From assembly GCA_943704495.1 (NCBI GenBank), contig CALSCR010000376.1:1-49422 (forward strand): a stretch of 49,422 nucleotides of DNA. The letters are read 5' to 3'. The DNA comes from Pigoraptor chileana (taxonomy: Eukaryota > Opisthokonta > Filasterea). Of the stretch, positions 1 to 12,063 are shown in pieces. The notes beneath the pieces were generated by a model. It did not search any database, had not been told where the DNA came from, and saw only the letters and a list, made by a program, of their open reading frames with translations. Both the position numbers and the translations under genes were made by a program. The first letter of the stretch is position 1. Each line of letters begins with the position of its first letter.

Positions 1-268
1 GTTGTGTTGTGTTGTGTTGTGTTGTGTTGTGTTGTGTTGTGTTGTGTTGTGTTGTGTTGTGTTGTGTTGTGTTGTTCTTGTTGTTGTTTTGGTGACTCGG
101 CTTCTCTTTTGGGTTGTTATTTGTGTCCTCCATGATGTGTCATTGTCCCTTCTTTTTGCATTGTCACGCACACATACTTACACATACAATCAAGCATACT
201 AACACACAAACAAACAAACAACAACACAACAACAACAACAACAACTAACGACAATGACTCAAATATAG
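1..268 (+). other. 3' part of a Nup205 intron with (GTTGT)n microsatellite
   Basis: The first 75 bases are a GTTGT pentanucleotide microsatellite. AC-rich and CAA-rich low-complexity sequence follows. The stretch ends at an ATATAG acceptor directly before the first Nup205 exon, and an in-frame TAG lies at 266-268, so the coding frame cannot extend leftward without splicing. Confidence 0.7.
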
Positions 269-3200
269 GTCGGTTTGGGCGCCGGTGCCCTCTCCGGTAT
301 CCGCTACGAACTTGAAGAAATCGAGTCGCGCTACGAGCGGTATCCCGAAACGCTTGCGTTTATTGAGCTCATCGACGCGCTCACTCGCCACGGACTCCCG
401 TCGGGGCTGAACTACCAGCCCTATCTCTCCTTCCTTCGCGACGCAGTTTTCCTTCGTTTTGACTCTCGCGCGTATGCCCTTCCCAAGGAGCGCTGGCTGG
501 TTGCGTCCGGGGTGTTGGGCGTGTTTCTGCGCATTCTGTGGAGTTACGAGCCCTCGGCGGACCCGGCGTTCTCTGATGCCTCTTCCGTAAATTTGGATCC
601 GTCGCAGATCAACCAACAACGTGCGTCTCCCGGTCACGAGATCATGGCGAGCTTGCTGTCGGGCGGTGGGTTTTTGCGAAAACTTCTCTCGGTGATTGAC
701 CACGCTTCGGAAGCGCTTGCGGCGGAGCTACAGCTTGCGACTCGCGAGGTCGCCACGCGCGAACAATTCCGCGCGTTTGAGGATGCGACGCTCGCGTGTC
801 TGCGCCTTCTTGTCGCCGCCCTTGGCAAGCAGGACTCTTTCCTGTCGCTGCAACGGACGCGGCACGCAACGGTCATGGCGACGAGCCTGGAGCGCCTTCT
901 CCTCGGCGTCAATCCGCGCACGGGAGAGGCTGATCACATGCTGCAGATTGCCCTGTTGGTCTCGCACCATTCGCGGCCTTCATTGTGTCTCGCGGCGTGC
1001 CGCATCGTCGCCCATCTGTCCCGCAGCGCCGACGCCCAGCCCCGCCTCGCACGCATCCTGGCTGGGGCACCGGAGGCTTCTGCAATTGTCGCGGGATTCA
1101 TTGAGCGTCTAGACATTGACGAGGCCGAGTCTGACGGCGATCTCGTCGTCGCAAGTTCGGCAGAGGAGGGTGCGGTCGCTGCCGATGCCAATTCCAGTGC
1201 GACGGCGTCTGTGATCCGCAAGACAATTGTACGCACAATGCTTGACAGCGTTGCGCATCCCTATCCGAACGTCGGTCTCTTTCTGCTCGGATTTCAGCCG
1301 GAGAACCCGACCAGCACGCCGGCGACAAACCAGTTTCAGCGAGAACTCGCAAGGGCCGCCGCCCAGTTTGGGGGTGCTGCTAGTGCCCGCCTCACTCTCG
1401 GCAACGTGGGCACAAGTAGCGGCTGCTTCCGCGTGATCCTTGAGCTTCTCTTCCGGGGCATTGGTCGCTTCCGTCCCCCGTCGATTGCGACCGATGCGCC
1501 GCACCTCGCGGAAATGTGCTACCACCTCGTGTATGCGCTGTGCAGCGACACGCGCACATCGTCTGCAACAATGCGTTTTCTTCGAAACAACGAGGACTAC
1601 TTTTTCCGTCAGATGCTCGGCCTCCCCGCCCGCCTCCCAGCGGCAGACCCCGAGCGTGGGGATGCCGGACTCCGCGCCCACTTGCTGAACCAGCGAGCGT
1701 GGGTACTCAAGGCTGCTGCGCTTGAGCTTCGCATCATGCACGCCACGGGGCAGCGCTCGCACGCACTTCGCCTGCTGCACGTGATGTTCGGCACTCCCGT
1801 CCCAACACACCTTCTGTCCGAGGGTGCGTCGGCAGTGGATGGAGTCTTTTCGAATTTCGAACAGCAGGGGCCGGAGCAGCCCCGCATGCGCATGCTGGAG
1901 CTTCTTGACGGAATTGATCTCGACTACAACGAGCCCGTACGGCCGCAGACAAGCCACATTGATGGAAGTGTTGTTGAATCGTGCGAATTTATCGATTCGC
2001 GCGGCGTTCCAGTTGTCGACATTGGCCGCCTTCACGCTCTGCTCATCGATGTGCGCGAGAACGCCGCCGCCACTATGGGCCACAATGATCGCAACACGGC
2101 CGAACACCAGGCGTCAATGCTGCTCGAGTATGCGGCCGCCCGCAACGAAGCACGCGCTGACCTTCAGGCGCGCCACCACTCTCTCGAGAGCTGGGTTCAA
2201 GTGGTCAAGGTTGCTCTTGTCGGCGCATTGGACGCGCTCCCGCCCCCGTCCCGTCAGCCCGTTGTTGTTGCACTCGCCCAGGAACTTCTCCCTCGCGCGG
2301 CGTCTGATGCCCCGCCTGTCGTCGCGCAGCTTGTGACCGAGTGCCTTGCGTCCGTTGTTTACAGACTCCGCTTTGAGCTTATGCAGACGGCGGCTGTCGT
2401 GGGCGGTGGTAGTTCGGGCGTTGCAGCATCGCCTGCGATTCCGTTTGAACAGCTGCGCATTGTTGTACAGGGAACTGTGGAGGCTTTGCTGCGTGCGGGA
2501 ACGACGCAGCCCATCCGCGGAAACCTCCACGCAACCCTGCTCAACGCCCTCTCCCTCGTATCGTCGTCGTTCTCAGGACAGCGCGGCGGTGTCACGGACG
2601 CCGCTGGAAATATATCCGCGCCGTCAGCAGCACTCACGCAGGCTGCCCTCGCAAGCTACGGAGGGCGACTGGTCGAGTCTGTTTCTCGTGATGCATGCGA
2701 TGGCGCCGATCTTTGGCGGATGGTCGCCCTTGGCACCTTGGATGTGCTCATGGCTGGCGACGCCGGCGGGTCTGTCCTCGGCGCAATCAACAAGCGTGGA
2801 TACATTCGGCACATTGCGGAGGACCCAATTCGCGACGATGCCCGTCTCCAGGCAACACTGCTTCCGGGGCCGGAGAGTCTCAACGTGCTCTTTGTGTACG
2901 AGTCGGAAATGGCACTCCTTTTGCGGATTGCGGAAAATCCCGCGGGTGCCGGCGCCCTCGTTGAGTCTGGTGTCCTGCGCCGCCTCTGCGACTGCAATTT
3001 CGTCGCACAGAGGCCCGATGACGCCCCGTTCGAGGCCGGCACGTTCATTCCGCCCTCCCTTGAGCGGTACCACCAGCTGTTGCTCCCGCTCCTCCGCCTG
3101 CTCGTCGGCGTCGTCGAGGCCACGGGTGGTCGACACGTGGGTGCGATTTCGCAGGCGGCGTACTTTGTTTCACAGCATTCTGACCTCGTCGCGTCGATTT

Positions 3201-3750
3201 TGCGAGACCGCGTGCCGACGCTGACGCCGACGGTCACCGAGGAGCTGTGGCTGACTGTGGCGGTGCTCAGGCACGCGACATCCGGGGGAGAGAGTGCCTC
3301 TGGAGCGCAGATCGGCAGTGCAAGAATGAGTCGTTTGAGGGGGCTTTCACTCACCCTCCTTCAACGGTATTGCACCCGGGAAAGGTGTGTGTGTTTGTGA
3401 GTCGAGTTATCCGTCATTCGTCGCTGTTTCGAGGCTTTCTCTTTGGCTGTGTTGAGGAGTGTTTGTGTGTTTTCTTCCTTTTCGCTCTGCTGTCAAATTT
3501 TCCCTGGCATTTTTTCATTTCTTTCTGTGCCATGGCGCTCTTTCTTTAATTGTGTTTTTTCGTCCCCTTGCTTCTTTGAGTAGATGGGTCAGTCGTGCAC
3601 ACGAGGTGAATCCCGACCTCGAAAAGAGCGTGCGACGCCTGATTGCAAACCTCGTCGGATACCTCCGAGTTGAAGTCGACGGCGAGGCCGATTCTGCTGA
3701 TGGTGGGGAATCTCCAACAGTTTTCTTGTTGTTTTTGTGATGGTTTTGTC

Positions 3751-3781
<31 letters not shown>

Positions 3782-5441
3782 GGTCGTTTTTGGGCTGTGT
3801 GCGTCCATGACCTTGCACTGACGGCATCACGCCACCTGTTGTGCCACTCATGTCCATAACAGGTAACTCTGCGTCTGGATCCCCTCGAATTCTTTTCACG
3901 CCGTCACTCGCTGCGGCAAAGGGCGACGCACTGGGTATGTTCATGCCGCCAATTTTAAAACTTGTCCTCTGTAATGTAAAACAAAAGCAGAACTTCAATC
4001 TTTTCATGGGGTTTGCCTTGTGCTCATCTCTGTTACTTTTATTCCTCCTCATATGCCCCCCCAGAGACGGCAGGGTCACGTGTCGCCCCATCACTCTCCA
4101 CTCTGGCGGTGCTTCTCCGCAGCTGTGCGTTTGGGTTTCAGCTGGCGACAGACAAGCACAGGACGGCTCTCTACCAAACGGAGCATTTTGCCGAGCTCTC
4201 GCCCTCGCAACTGAGAGACGTGGGTAGACCATGTTTGTCTTTTGTGTTGTTGTTGTTGTTGTTGTTGCTGTTTTTGTTGTGTGTGTTTGTGTTTATGTTG
4301 TGTTGTGTTGTGTGTGCGCGCCTCTTTGTTGCTGAAGCGAGGCGTGGTGTCATGCGTGCACCCAGAGTGTATTTCGCTCATCTCACGCTTTTCTCCCTCT
4401 CTTACACATTCCCACTCTTGTATATTACTGGTGCATGTTTTGTGTGTGTGTGTGTGTGTTGATGCAGATTGCTTCCGCAGCACGTGGTGGTGACGCACAG
4501 CCCACGTCCCTGAGTGATGATGTCATTGAGCTGTCCTCGGTGGCCCGCAGTCACCTCGCGGCGACAATGGCAGAGGCGGAGGCGGAAGTGGCTGACCTCA
4601 TCTGTATCCGCACTGCATTTCCTTGTTTATGTCTGTCTGTATTCAATTGTATGGAAGCAGCTCACATGCGACACAGTGCCGTGTGGCCGTTGCCTAGTCT
4701 GTCACATACACACACACACGCGCGCGCACACACGCACACACACACACATACATGTTCTTGCTCCTTTTTGGCTGTCTGTCTTCGTGCTGTACAATCAATG
4801 GGCAATGGGCACATCGCCAATTGCTTCCAACATGTTTTGCCATTGTATTTCTTGATCACTGTGTGTATTTCCTTGACCAAACCGACGAACAACGTGGCAT
4901 TCTGACTCACAGACACAATCGAGACATGCCTCTATGTATTGTGGCGACACCTCGATGTTTTCCTGTCCAAAGCGTCGGCCTCAACGTCCGCCAGTCCGTT
5001 TTCGTCAGGCTTTAGCGGGGATGCGTCGCTTCAGTCGGCGCAGCGTGGATCGACGGCGTCTTTTACGCTGAGTGCGCAAGAGTCGGAAGCACTTCGCTTG
5101 GATGGAAATGCGTATCTCTCTGAGGCACTGGGTCGCCTCTACGACACTAAACTGGTGAGGATGAATGCAAATGTGTCAGTGTGAACCACCTTTAATCTTT
5201 CTCTTTAATATGTCTTTCTTTCCGTCTTTGTTATGTATGAACGTCTCTGCCGACCCTCGCTAGCAATCACACTCATAATACATATGTGTGTGGGCATAGC
5301 AGCAAAGACACTTACCTGAATCTTACATATTTCATTGTGTGCTTGCAGTCGCAGCTTGAGATGCGCAAGGGCAGTGGGCTCGAGTTCATGCACGCTATGG
5401 TGCGCCGGATACGAGGAATGCTCGCCCTTCGCAGTGCGTGA
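269..5441 (+). CDS. Nup205/Nup192-family inner-ring nucleoporin, C-terminal part (5' end outside window)
   Basis: This is a large alpha-helical scaffold subunit of the nuclear pore inner ring. Exons: 269-3384, 3584-3702, 3863-3934, 4065-4223, 4481-4603, 4913-5154, 5349-5441. All phases close, giving 1307 residues here. Family members run to about 1700-2000 residues, so several hundred N-terminal residues lie to the left. Recognition rests on GIRYELEEIESRYERYPETL near the start (a conserved Nup205 segment), a long leucine-rich solenoid, LWRHLDVFL in exon 6 and a basic helical C-terminus (MVRRIRGMLAL). One 3.1-kb exon is followed by six small ones. The exon 1 donor (AAG then GTGTGTGTG) lies inside a GT repeat. 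The acceptor at 4480 was chosen because the upstream AG at 4467 gives an in-frame stop. Residues around 3690-3930 are poorly conserved, so those junctions are less certain. Confidence 0.88.
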
Positions 5442-6053
5442 TGCTGTGGATTGCATCTCGCGGTTGTGTGTGGGTGCGCTGCTTGACTCCGGCTTTTGTC
5501 TGATATTTGTATGTGTCTATGTGTGTCTGTGTCTGTGTGCAATAATCATGCAACGGGCGTGCCTGCGTTTTCTCTCGCTGTGTTTGTGTGTGTGTGTGTG
5601 TGTTTCTTTGTTTGTGTTTTTAGTGCGCCTTTTTTCTCGTGAGTGCCAAAAACAAATGTTTGCAAATCGCGTTGCGGTTGGACTCTCACCAAAACAGGGA
5701 CTCCTTTTGCGTTATTGACTATTGACTCGTGTGGCAGTGAAATTGCACGCACGCACGCTGTCACGTGCATTCCACCACTAGCATCCATTGTTTAACGGCG
5801 ATTGCACTGGATTCCCAACTGCATGCGTATATTCTCGCAATGGTTCCACTATCGAAGCGAAACAGCCATCACATACACAAATATCAAAGTCATAGGCACC
5901 TTGTCCATGGACTCCACAACAGGAACGAGAGAAAAGACGCGCGCGCGCGCAATGATCCGCAAACATAGACTCACGCCATGCAACAAAAAAAGAACGACAG
6001 ACAGACCACATTGAGTGCAGCTCGCCCGTAACATCAGGCTGGCGCACATGCAC
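5442..6053. other. Convergent spacer between Nup205 and bL27m
   Basis: This tail-to-tail intergenic stretch holds (GT)n tracts near 5505-5605 and a (GC)n run near 5940. A truncated copy of the dispersed 49-nt element lies at 5885-5918. I see no coding exon. Confidence 0.6.
5885..5918 (+). repeat. 49-nt hairpin element, degenerate copy a
   Basis: It retains CATAGGC and CCATGGACTCCACA in the same order as full copies, but has a deletion in the AAGTCAGTGT segment and has lost the ATGTAGG end. It lies between genes, not in an intron. Confidence 0.6.
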
Positions 6054-6933
6054 TCATGCATTTGGTCGGGGCTGCGACTTTTTTGACGCCTTTGCGGCGA
6101 CCATCGCGGCGATTGTAGCCGCATCCGGCTTAGCAGGCTTGGCGGCCTGTCCCTTCCCCCCCTTCTTAGGATCCACCACCACGTGTACCTTTGGTGCGGC
6201 CATCATAACCAAGTCAGTCACAACTGGGCCCACAATTTTGGCCTGTGCAGATGCGAAGGCGGCTGTGAATTGATCCACGGGCGAACCGAGTGGCGCCTTT
6301 GCAATGGGCGAGGCAACCGCAACCACATCATCGAGGGGCCTTGTTGTCTGGCAAAAGACCAGTCGATCCACCTCCTTGTGCGCAATCACGTGTATCCGGC
6401 TTCGCTTCTTTCGCGCGGGACCGTCGTTGTATTCCTCGCTGTCGAAACGAACGATACCCGCGCATGTTGCAAACAGCGTGTGATCACGGCCAGAGTCGAC
6501 GTTGCGACCGGGATGGAACTTGAAGCCGCGTTGTCGCATGATGATTGTTCCCGGTGTAACAGCCTCGCCCTCGAAGCGCTTCACACCCAGACGCCGACCC
6601 GCAGATGAGCGGCCGTTCTTGGACGAACCGCCCGCCTTAACGGTGGCCCATCGTCGCGTTATAATGGATGTGCCTTGTGTGCGCGAGTTTGTTCATGCAA
6701 AGTTGAAATCCCCATAAAATATGAGTGTTTTTTCACAATAATAAGAATTCGCGGAAATAATCTTGTGACTGCACACTCAGCGACATATTGCAGATATATG
6801 AGCGCCCGCTCACACACTATATACACTTCTTGTCGCAAGGGAGATGAAGTCATTCTCAGCTCCCCTTACCGGTCTCATATGCCGCGCGAGCGACATTCCC
6901 AAGGGACTGGAATGCCCCTCCAAACAGCGACAT
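6054..6933 (-). CDS. MRPL27: Mitochondrial large-subunit ribosomal protein bL27m
   Basis: This is a component of the mitochondrial large ribosomal subunit, near the peptidyl-transferase centre in this family. Exons on the minus strand: 6933-6870 and 6673-6054, 227 residues. Exon 1 encodes [20 protein letters not shown], a short presequence-like leader with few acidic residues, and ends at a CCG/GTAAGG donor in phase 1. Exon 2 starts after CACACAAG and restores the frame. The bL27 core is clear: [20 protein letters not shown], then [16 protein letters not shown] and [14 protein letters not shown]. Bacterial bL27 has about 85 residues. This protein has a C-terminal extension of about 100 residues that is rich in Ala, Lys and Pro. 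Such extensions are common in mitochondrial ribosomal proteins. The stop is TGA. Confidence 0.93.
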
Positions 6934-7817
6934 TTTCACTGCTTACACCGCCTCTGAATTCGACGGTGGGCAATCTTGGATGTAATCAACATACACAAAG
7001 CGAATAATATCAGATATAGTTGACCAACGCAATTTTGGCACAACCAAACAACAGTCAATAACACCAAGAGATGGCCGTCGCAAATATCGCTATAACAGCA
7101 ATAACATACCTCGTGCTTTTTAGCTCCTTACAGACCAGCAAAATTGTGTCTCTCTTTTTCCCCATCTACCTGAGCAGAAAGCATCCCATTGTCCCTCGAG
7201 CGTGTGTGTGCGTCCACAGTAGTAGCTGAGACGACACTGAGAGAGGGATCCACCACCCCGTATGTCCAACTTGCAACCCCCGTATGCAACATCAAGGGGA
7301 GATGCTCACAAATCCACCATTAAGTAGAATACAATGCATCCCACATTTCAAATAATTCCATACTTTCTCCATGCAAATATACTGTCAATCGCCCTTGACT
7401 CCCACTGTACTAAATGCGTGATTTCGCTGTTCACTGCGATGGGACTGACGCTGATTGTTTCACACTGACAGAGACCACTTCACAGACGGAGCCGATCCAC
7501 ACCACACACACGACACACACGAACACAAATATGCAACAACATTCTCATTTACTCCTCTTTGTTTCCCTGCACTCACACCCACACTCTCTCGCACTCTGCA
7601 TTGTGCTGTAGTCCCTGCAGCTTTGGTTGAGCAAATACCGAGTATTTTTGAGCACACCACGAATTAACACGCCGGGGTGATCCAGTTTGTAACCCTATTT
7701 TTGGAGTCGTTGCTTCGAAAGTTTGCAACAGTCCTCCTGATTGCGTACTTTTATTCGTTTTCGGGGCGTTCGTGCGCCGTCGTGGCGTAAAAGGAAGTTT
7801 GGGGGAGAAAGAGAAAG
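6934..7817. promoter_or_regulatory. Divergent promoter region, bL27m / BTB gene
   Basis: These 884 bp separate two head-to-head genes and must contain both promoters and 5' UTRs. Local AC-rich tracts lie at 7495-7535. I see no convincing exon or shared palindromic motif. Confidence 0.45.
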
Positions 7818-9574
7818 ATGTCGAGCGGCGCCGCCAACACCAACAATGACGAAACGGTGCTGAATCCTCGCAAGCGCGCGCGCGAGGAGGATGCCGGGGA
7901 GGGTGCACACGACAGCCTCTTGGATCCGCACGAGCAGGCGATCGAAAATCACCACAAGCAGCTCGTTGATAACATTGGGACGCTGTATTTGCGCAATGGA
8001 GAGCTCTCCGACGTAACCTTCCATGTCGGCACCCCTCCCAAGCGGCGCCGGTTCAACTGCCACCGCCTCATTCTCGCCCTCCAAAGCCCTGTTTTCAAGG
8101 CCATGCTTTACGGGGACTTTATGGAAAGCAATCAGTCGGAAATTACCCTTGATGACGTCTGCCCCGACACGTTTGCGCAGATTCATCAGTATATTTACAC
8201 TGGACAGATTAACCTCGAAATCAACAACGCCCTCGCCCTTATCATGCTCGCCGATCGATACGGGCTGACAACGCTGACGTCCGAGTGCGTGAAGATTGTT
8301 CGTGCGAGCTTGACTCACGAGAATGTATTTCGCATTATGGACCAGTATTCTGCTGTGGAGGATCTGCGTCGGGGCTGCATTGCGTACATTGGTGACCACG
8401 CGGCGACGCTTCTTACGAGCGATACCGTGCTCGAGCTGTCGGAGGACATGTTGGGTGAAGTTTTGCGCTGGGATTATCTCGTCGTTGATGAGATCGAGCT
8501 GTTCAATCTGATTGTGCGGTGGGGTGAGCACCAGATTCGCACGCTTACGGGGGAGCCCAGCTCGACGCCCGCCGAGGAAGTCGTCAGGCGCACGCGGTCG
8601 TCTCGCGGCGCATCTCAGGCATCAGCAAATGGCAGTGCAAGCGGCGTGACCAAGGAGGCAGGAAACGGAAACGGGAAGGAGAAGGAGAAGGAGAAGGACG
8701 AAATGGACAAGGTCACACTCAAGTCGGTCGTCGCTAATCTCGTCAAGCTGATCCGCCTGCCGATGATATCGCCGCAGCAGCTGTGGGAAATTGTCGCGAA
8801 ATCTGGAGTCGTTGAAGAGCACGACTGTCTTGTTGCGATCGCCTTCCATTCTGTGCCGCAGGTGAGTGGCGTGCCCGTGTGTTTCTCTAGGTCATGTCTG
8901 TGTGTGTGTCTGTGTCTCTAGGTCGTGTCTGCGTATCTGTCTGTGCCTATCTGGTGCCTGTGCCCTGTGCGTGTATGTATATGTCCTTAATCGTCCGGTC
9001 CAACATTATTTTAGCTCAGCTCACTGCATTTGTAATCTTGACATGTCTATGGAATAATGACACCCAACTGGATCACCCTATCTTTTCCCTCAACTGTCCT
9101 AATTTCGATTTTTAATTCCCACAGGTCATCGGGGCGGGATCCCCAGTGGTGCGCCGGCGATGCTCACGTGCCATCACCTACCTCAGCCAGACGCCCAAGA
9201 GTGCGCACGTGCGCTTTGTCCTAGAGCGATACACTAATGAGGCCGAGAAGCACTGTGTGTACAGCCCTCCCTTTGATGTTGGCGGTCACAAATGGCGACT
9301 CTACGTCGGATCCAACACGCAGTGCAAGAAAAAGTTTGCAGTTTATGTGGATCTCGCCCATCCCGAGCTCAAGCAAGAGCCTGAGGCGTCGTTCAGCCTC
9401 CACCTGTGCAAGTTTGCAAACCCAAAGGAGCGTGTGACGAAGACGGCCGATCGCCACAAGTTTACCGAGGACGAGCGCGACTGGGGATTCACCAACTTCA
9501 TCAATGTGAGCGACCTGAAAAAGTACATCCAGGACAACGCGCTCATGATCGAGGCGGAGATCACAGTCGAGTAA
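7818..9574 (+). CDS. BTB-BACK-MATH domain protein, probable Cullin-3 substrate adaptor
   Basis: Exons 7818-8861 and 9125-9574 join in phase 0 to give 497 residues. The N-terminus is charged and includes a basic RKRAREED stretch. A BTB/POZ fold follows at about residues 50-150 (LSDVTFHVG, CHRLILALQSPVFKAMLYGD, YIYTGQI), then a BACK-type helical region to about 345. That region is interrupted by a low-complexity Ser/Lys/Glu insert (about 240-295). A MATH/TRAF-like domain lies at the C-terminus (about 365-495: GGHKWRLYVGS, DWGFTNFI, IQDNALMIEAEITVE). In the BTB-MATH family, BTB binds Cullin-3 and MATH binds the substrate. Here MATH is last, not first as in SPOP. The donor is CAG/GTGAGT and the acceptor is CCCACAG. 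The ATG at 7818 is the first in frame. Confidence 0.87.
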
Positions 9575-10319
9575 TGGCCCGGCCATGACTCGCCTCTGCC
9601 TGTCTATCTATGTGTGCAGCTATGTGCAGTTGTCGGGTGAAACTATTTGATTCTTTGTGTGTGTGTTGTATTGTGTTGTGTGTTCTTCATTCTATTCTTC
9701 TTATAAGACTTGGACATCCATGCCACGTTTCTCGGTACAAATTTTTTTATTTTTTTTCCGCTTCTTTCTCCTCGGTTGCGCCGCGTTTTGTATTGTGTGT
9801 GTTTCTGTAATTTGCTCCCTCACTTCACTGAAGAAAATGCTCGGTCCCTTATTGTAGATTTTTATTGTTTCTTGCCATCTCAGTCTACAAATCCCGCCTG
9901 ATGCACTATTCTCCTGAAAATGGCTGCTGCGAGACCATTCCATACTGTCGCCGCTGATGCTTTGGTCGCTGCTCTTAATCACTTACATTGAGCATCACTG
10001 TCAATGACAACCGTTACGGAATTAGAAATTTAGGCATCTTGGATGACGTCACGCATAATCGGACTTGCGATTGTCTGTCTTTGTGACGATTGTTTTCACT
10101 AAGACTTACCAAGTACCTTTGTTTTCACGGACGGACGTTACGACAGTCGTGTCATTACTACTGTGCATGCACAACCACTCATTTCGCAGTTGTCGAGGCA
10201 TGCGACCGGCGAACAGACTGACGTCCACATAACATTAGGTCGTTCATACATGCATAATTAAACTAACTTAGACTTCAAAACAACGTGTGACGACCTCCGT
10301 TGATTCGGTACCAACGACA
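9575..10319. promoter_or_regulatory. Spacer: BTB gene 3' region and galactokinase promoter
   Basis: The left half is T- and GT-rich and probably 3' UTR. The right half contains a perfect CRE palindrome (TGACGTCA) 268 bp upstream of the galactokinase ATG. No ORF in it looks coding. Confidence 0.45.
10044..10051. promoter_or_regulatory. CRE-like palindrome TGACGTCA
   Basis: This is a perfect 8-bp CREB/ATF-type bZIP consensus in the region upstream of the galactokinase gene. Function is inferred from motif and position only. Confidence 0.4.
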
Positions 10320-12013
10320 ATGGCCAGTGACGCACAGCCACCAGCGATCGTCACTGATCTGACCGCTGCATACTACGCTGCCGACGCGCAGTAAGTCTAT
10401 ATATTGCCAAGACTCAATGTGCTATTGCTCGCTTTCAGAAAATGTTTGTCTTGAGCACAATCAATGCGGATGAAAATCGTGCAATCGTGTGCATATCTAA
10501 CTCTCTTACGTTATGCTGCTGCATTTGCGTTGTCAGGGCTTCTCGGTATGCCCGCATCAAGGCACGCTTCGTCGAGCTGTTTGGTGTTGAGCCTTCCTTT
10601 TATGCGCGCGCCCCTGGTCGTGTCAATATCATCGGTTTGTTTACCTTGTTTGTTTTTGTTGTTTACGTCAAAGACACTGGTGTATATCCTGCATTCGTGC
10701 GTGTGTCTATTTGTTTGTTGTGTAAGTAAGTTAGTATGCTGTGTGTTAGTATAACTCAACAAATTGGGAGCTCCACGTTATCGGTGCGAAGCTCGTGTTG
10801 CTATTGCACTCGGACGCGTACATAGCCATGACACGTTTCGCAAACATCCTATGGACCAACCAAAGCACACGCACCCACACCACACACACACACACGCATG
10901 CACATACTAATATACATACATGCATGCATGCATCCCCCACCACGAACTCACCGCGGGCATTTCCTCGCAACTCAACTCGGCCAATATTGCGTGTCCAGGA
11001 GAGCACATCGACTACAGCGGATACGGAGTTCTCCCAATGGCCATTGAGCAAGACGTCGTCATTGCGTGCGCAACCAACGTCATCACTGCCAACGCCAATC
11101 GCAATACCCTCATCATTGGAAATACTAACGGAGATGCATTTCCCACTCGGACATACGCGGCAGACGTTGCGACAGTCGACAACACCAAGCACGAGTGGTC
11201 GAATTATGTGCTCGCAGGGTACATTGTGGGTTCCATTGCTGTTGTGAGGGTCCGTCTGTGGTCAGTGGTGTGTGGCATGCAGTAGAATTGGTGGGCAATG
11301 CTGAGACGGATGGCCGTCGTGGGTGATGTGAGATGCACAAAGGGTACTAAAACCGTTTATTTTACTGGTTGTGCAGTGTGTATGCGTGTGTCATTTTTTA
11401 CTTTTGGTCGCTGTTATTATGTCGCGTTTGTATGTAACAATTCCGCGTGATCGGCATGCAGGGTGTGCTGGAGGAATTCAAGGTCACGGCGCCACTGGGA
11501 CTTAACCTCGTCCTTGATGGGACTGTCCCCGGGGTGGGTGTTCTCATGTGCGCCATGCCACGTGCGCCATGCCACGCACTTGTGGTGTTGTAAACTGTGC
11601 ATGCCTGCGATTTTTCACACCGGCGTTACATAAGGGGGAAGATCGGGGATAGGAATATACACATGGGCGTTGCGTGGTTGGATTACTGACCGCCTATACG
11701 GTGTACTGGAATGCAAGCTAGTATAGGATTCAAGTCATTGTCTTAGGCGCTCATTTTCTCATTTTCTCATCGTTGTCGTGTGTTTTTTTTCTCTCTTCAA
11801 ATTCCATTTTGCCAGGGATCGGGACTGTCGAGTTCGAGTGCGATAGTGTGCTGTGCGGCACTGGCAGCCCTTCACGCAAACACGCTATCGGCTTCTAAAG
11901 TATGCATCCTCTTCTAAAGAGCACTATCTGCACTCCCTTGTCATCCCTATTTTGAAACAAACGCGAATGCATTGTCGGTGGGCTGCATCTTGCAAAGTCA
12001 ATCACACAACACT

Positions 12014-12063
<50 letters not shown>

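Noticed and set aside
275-3354. Long antisense ORFs across Nup205 (such as 1109-2107 minus)
   Set aside because: They mirror the high-GC codon pattern of the real gene and have no family features.
3782-3860. Possible extra Nup205 exon
   Set aside because: All three frames meet a stop before a usable donor, and joining 3702 directly to 3863 keeps the phase.
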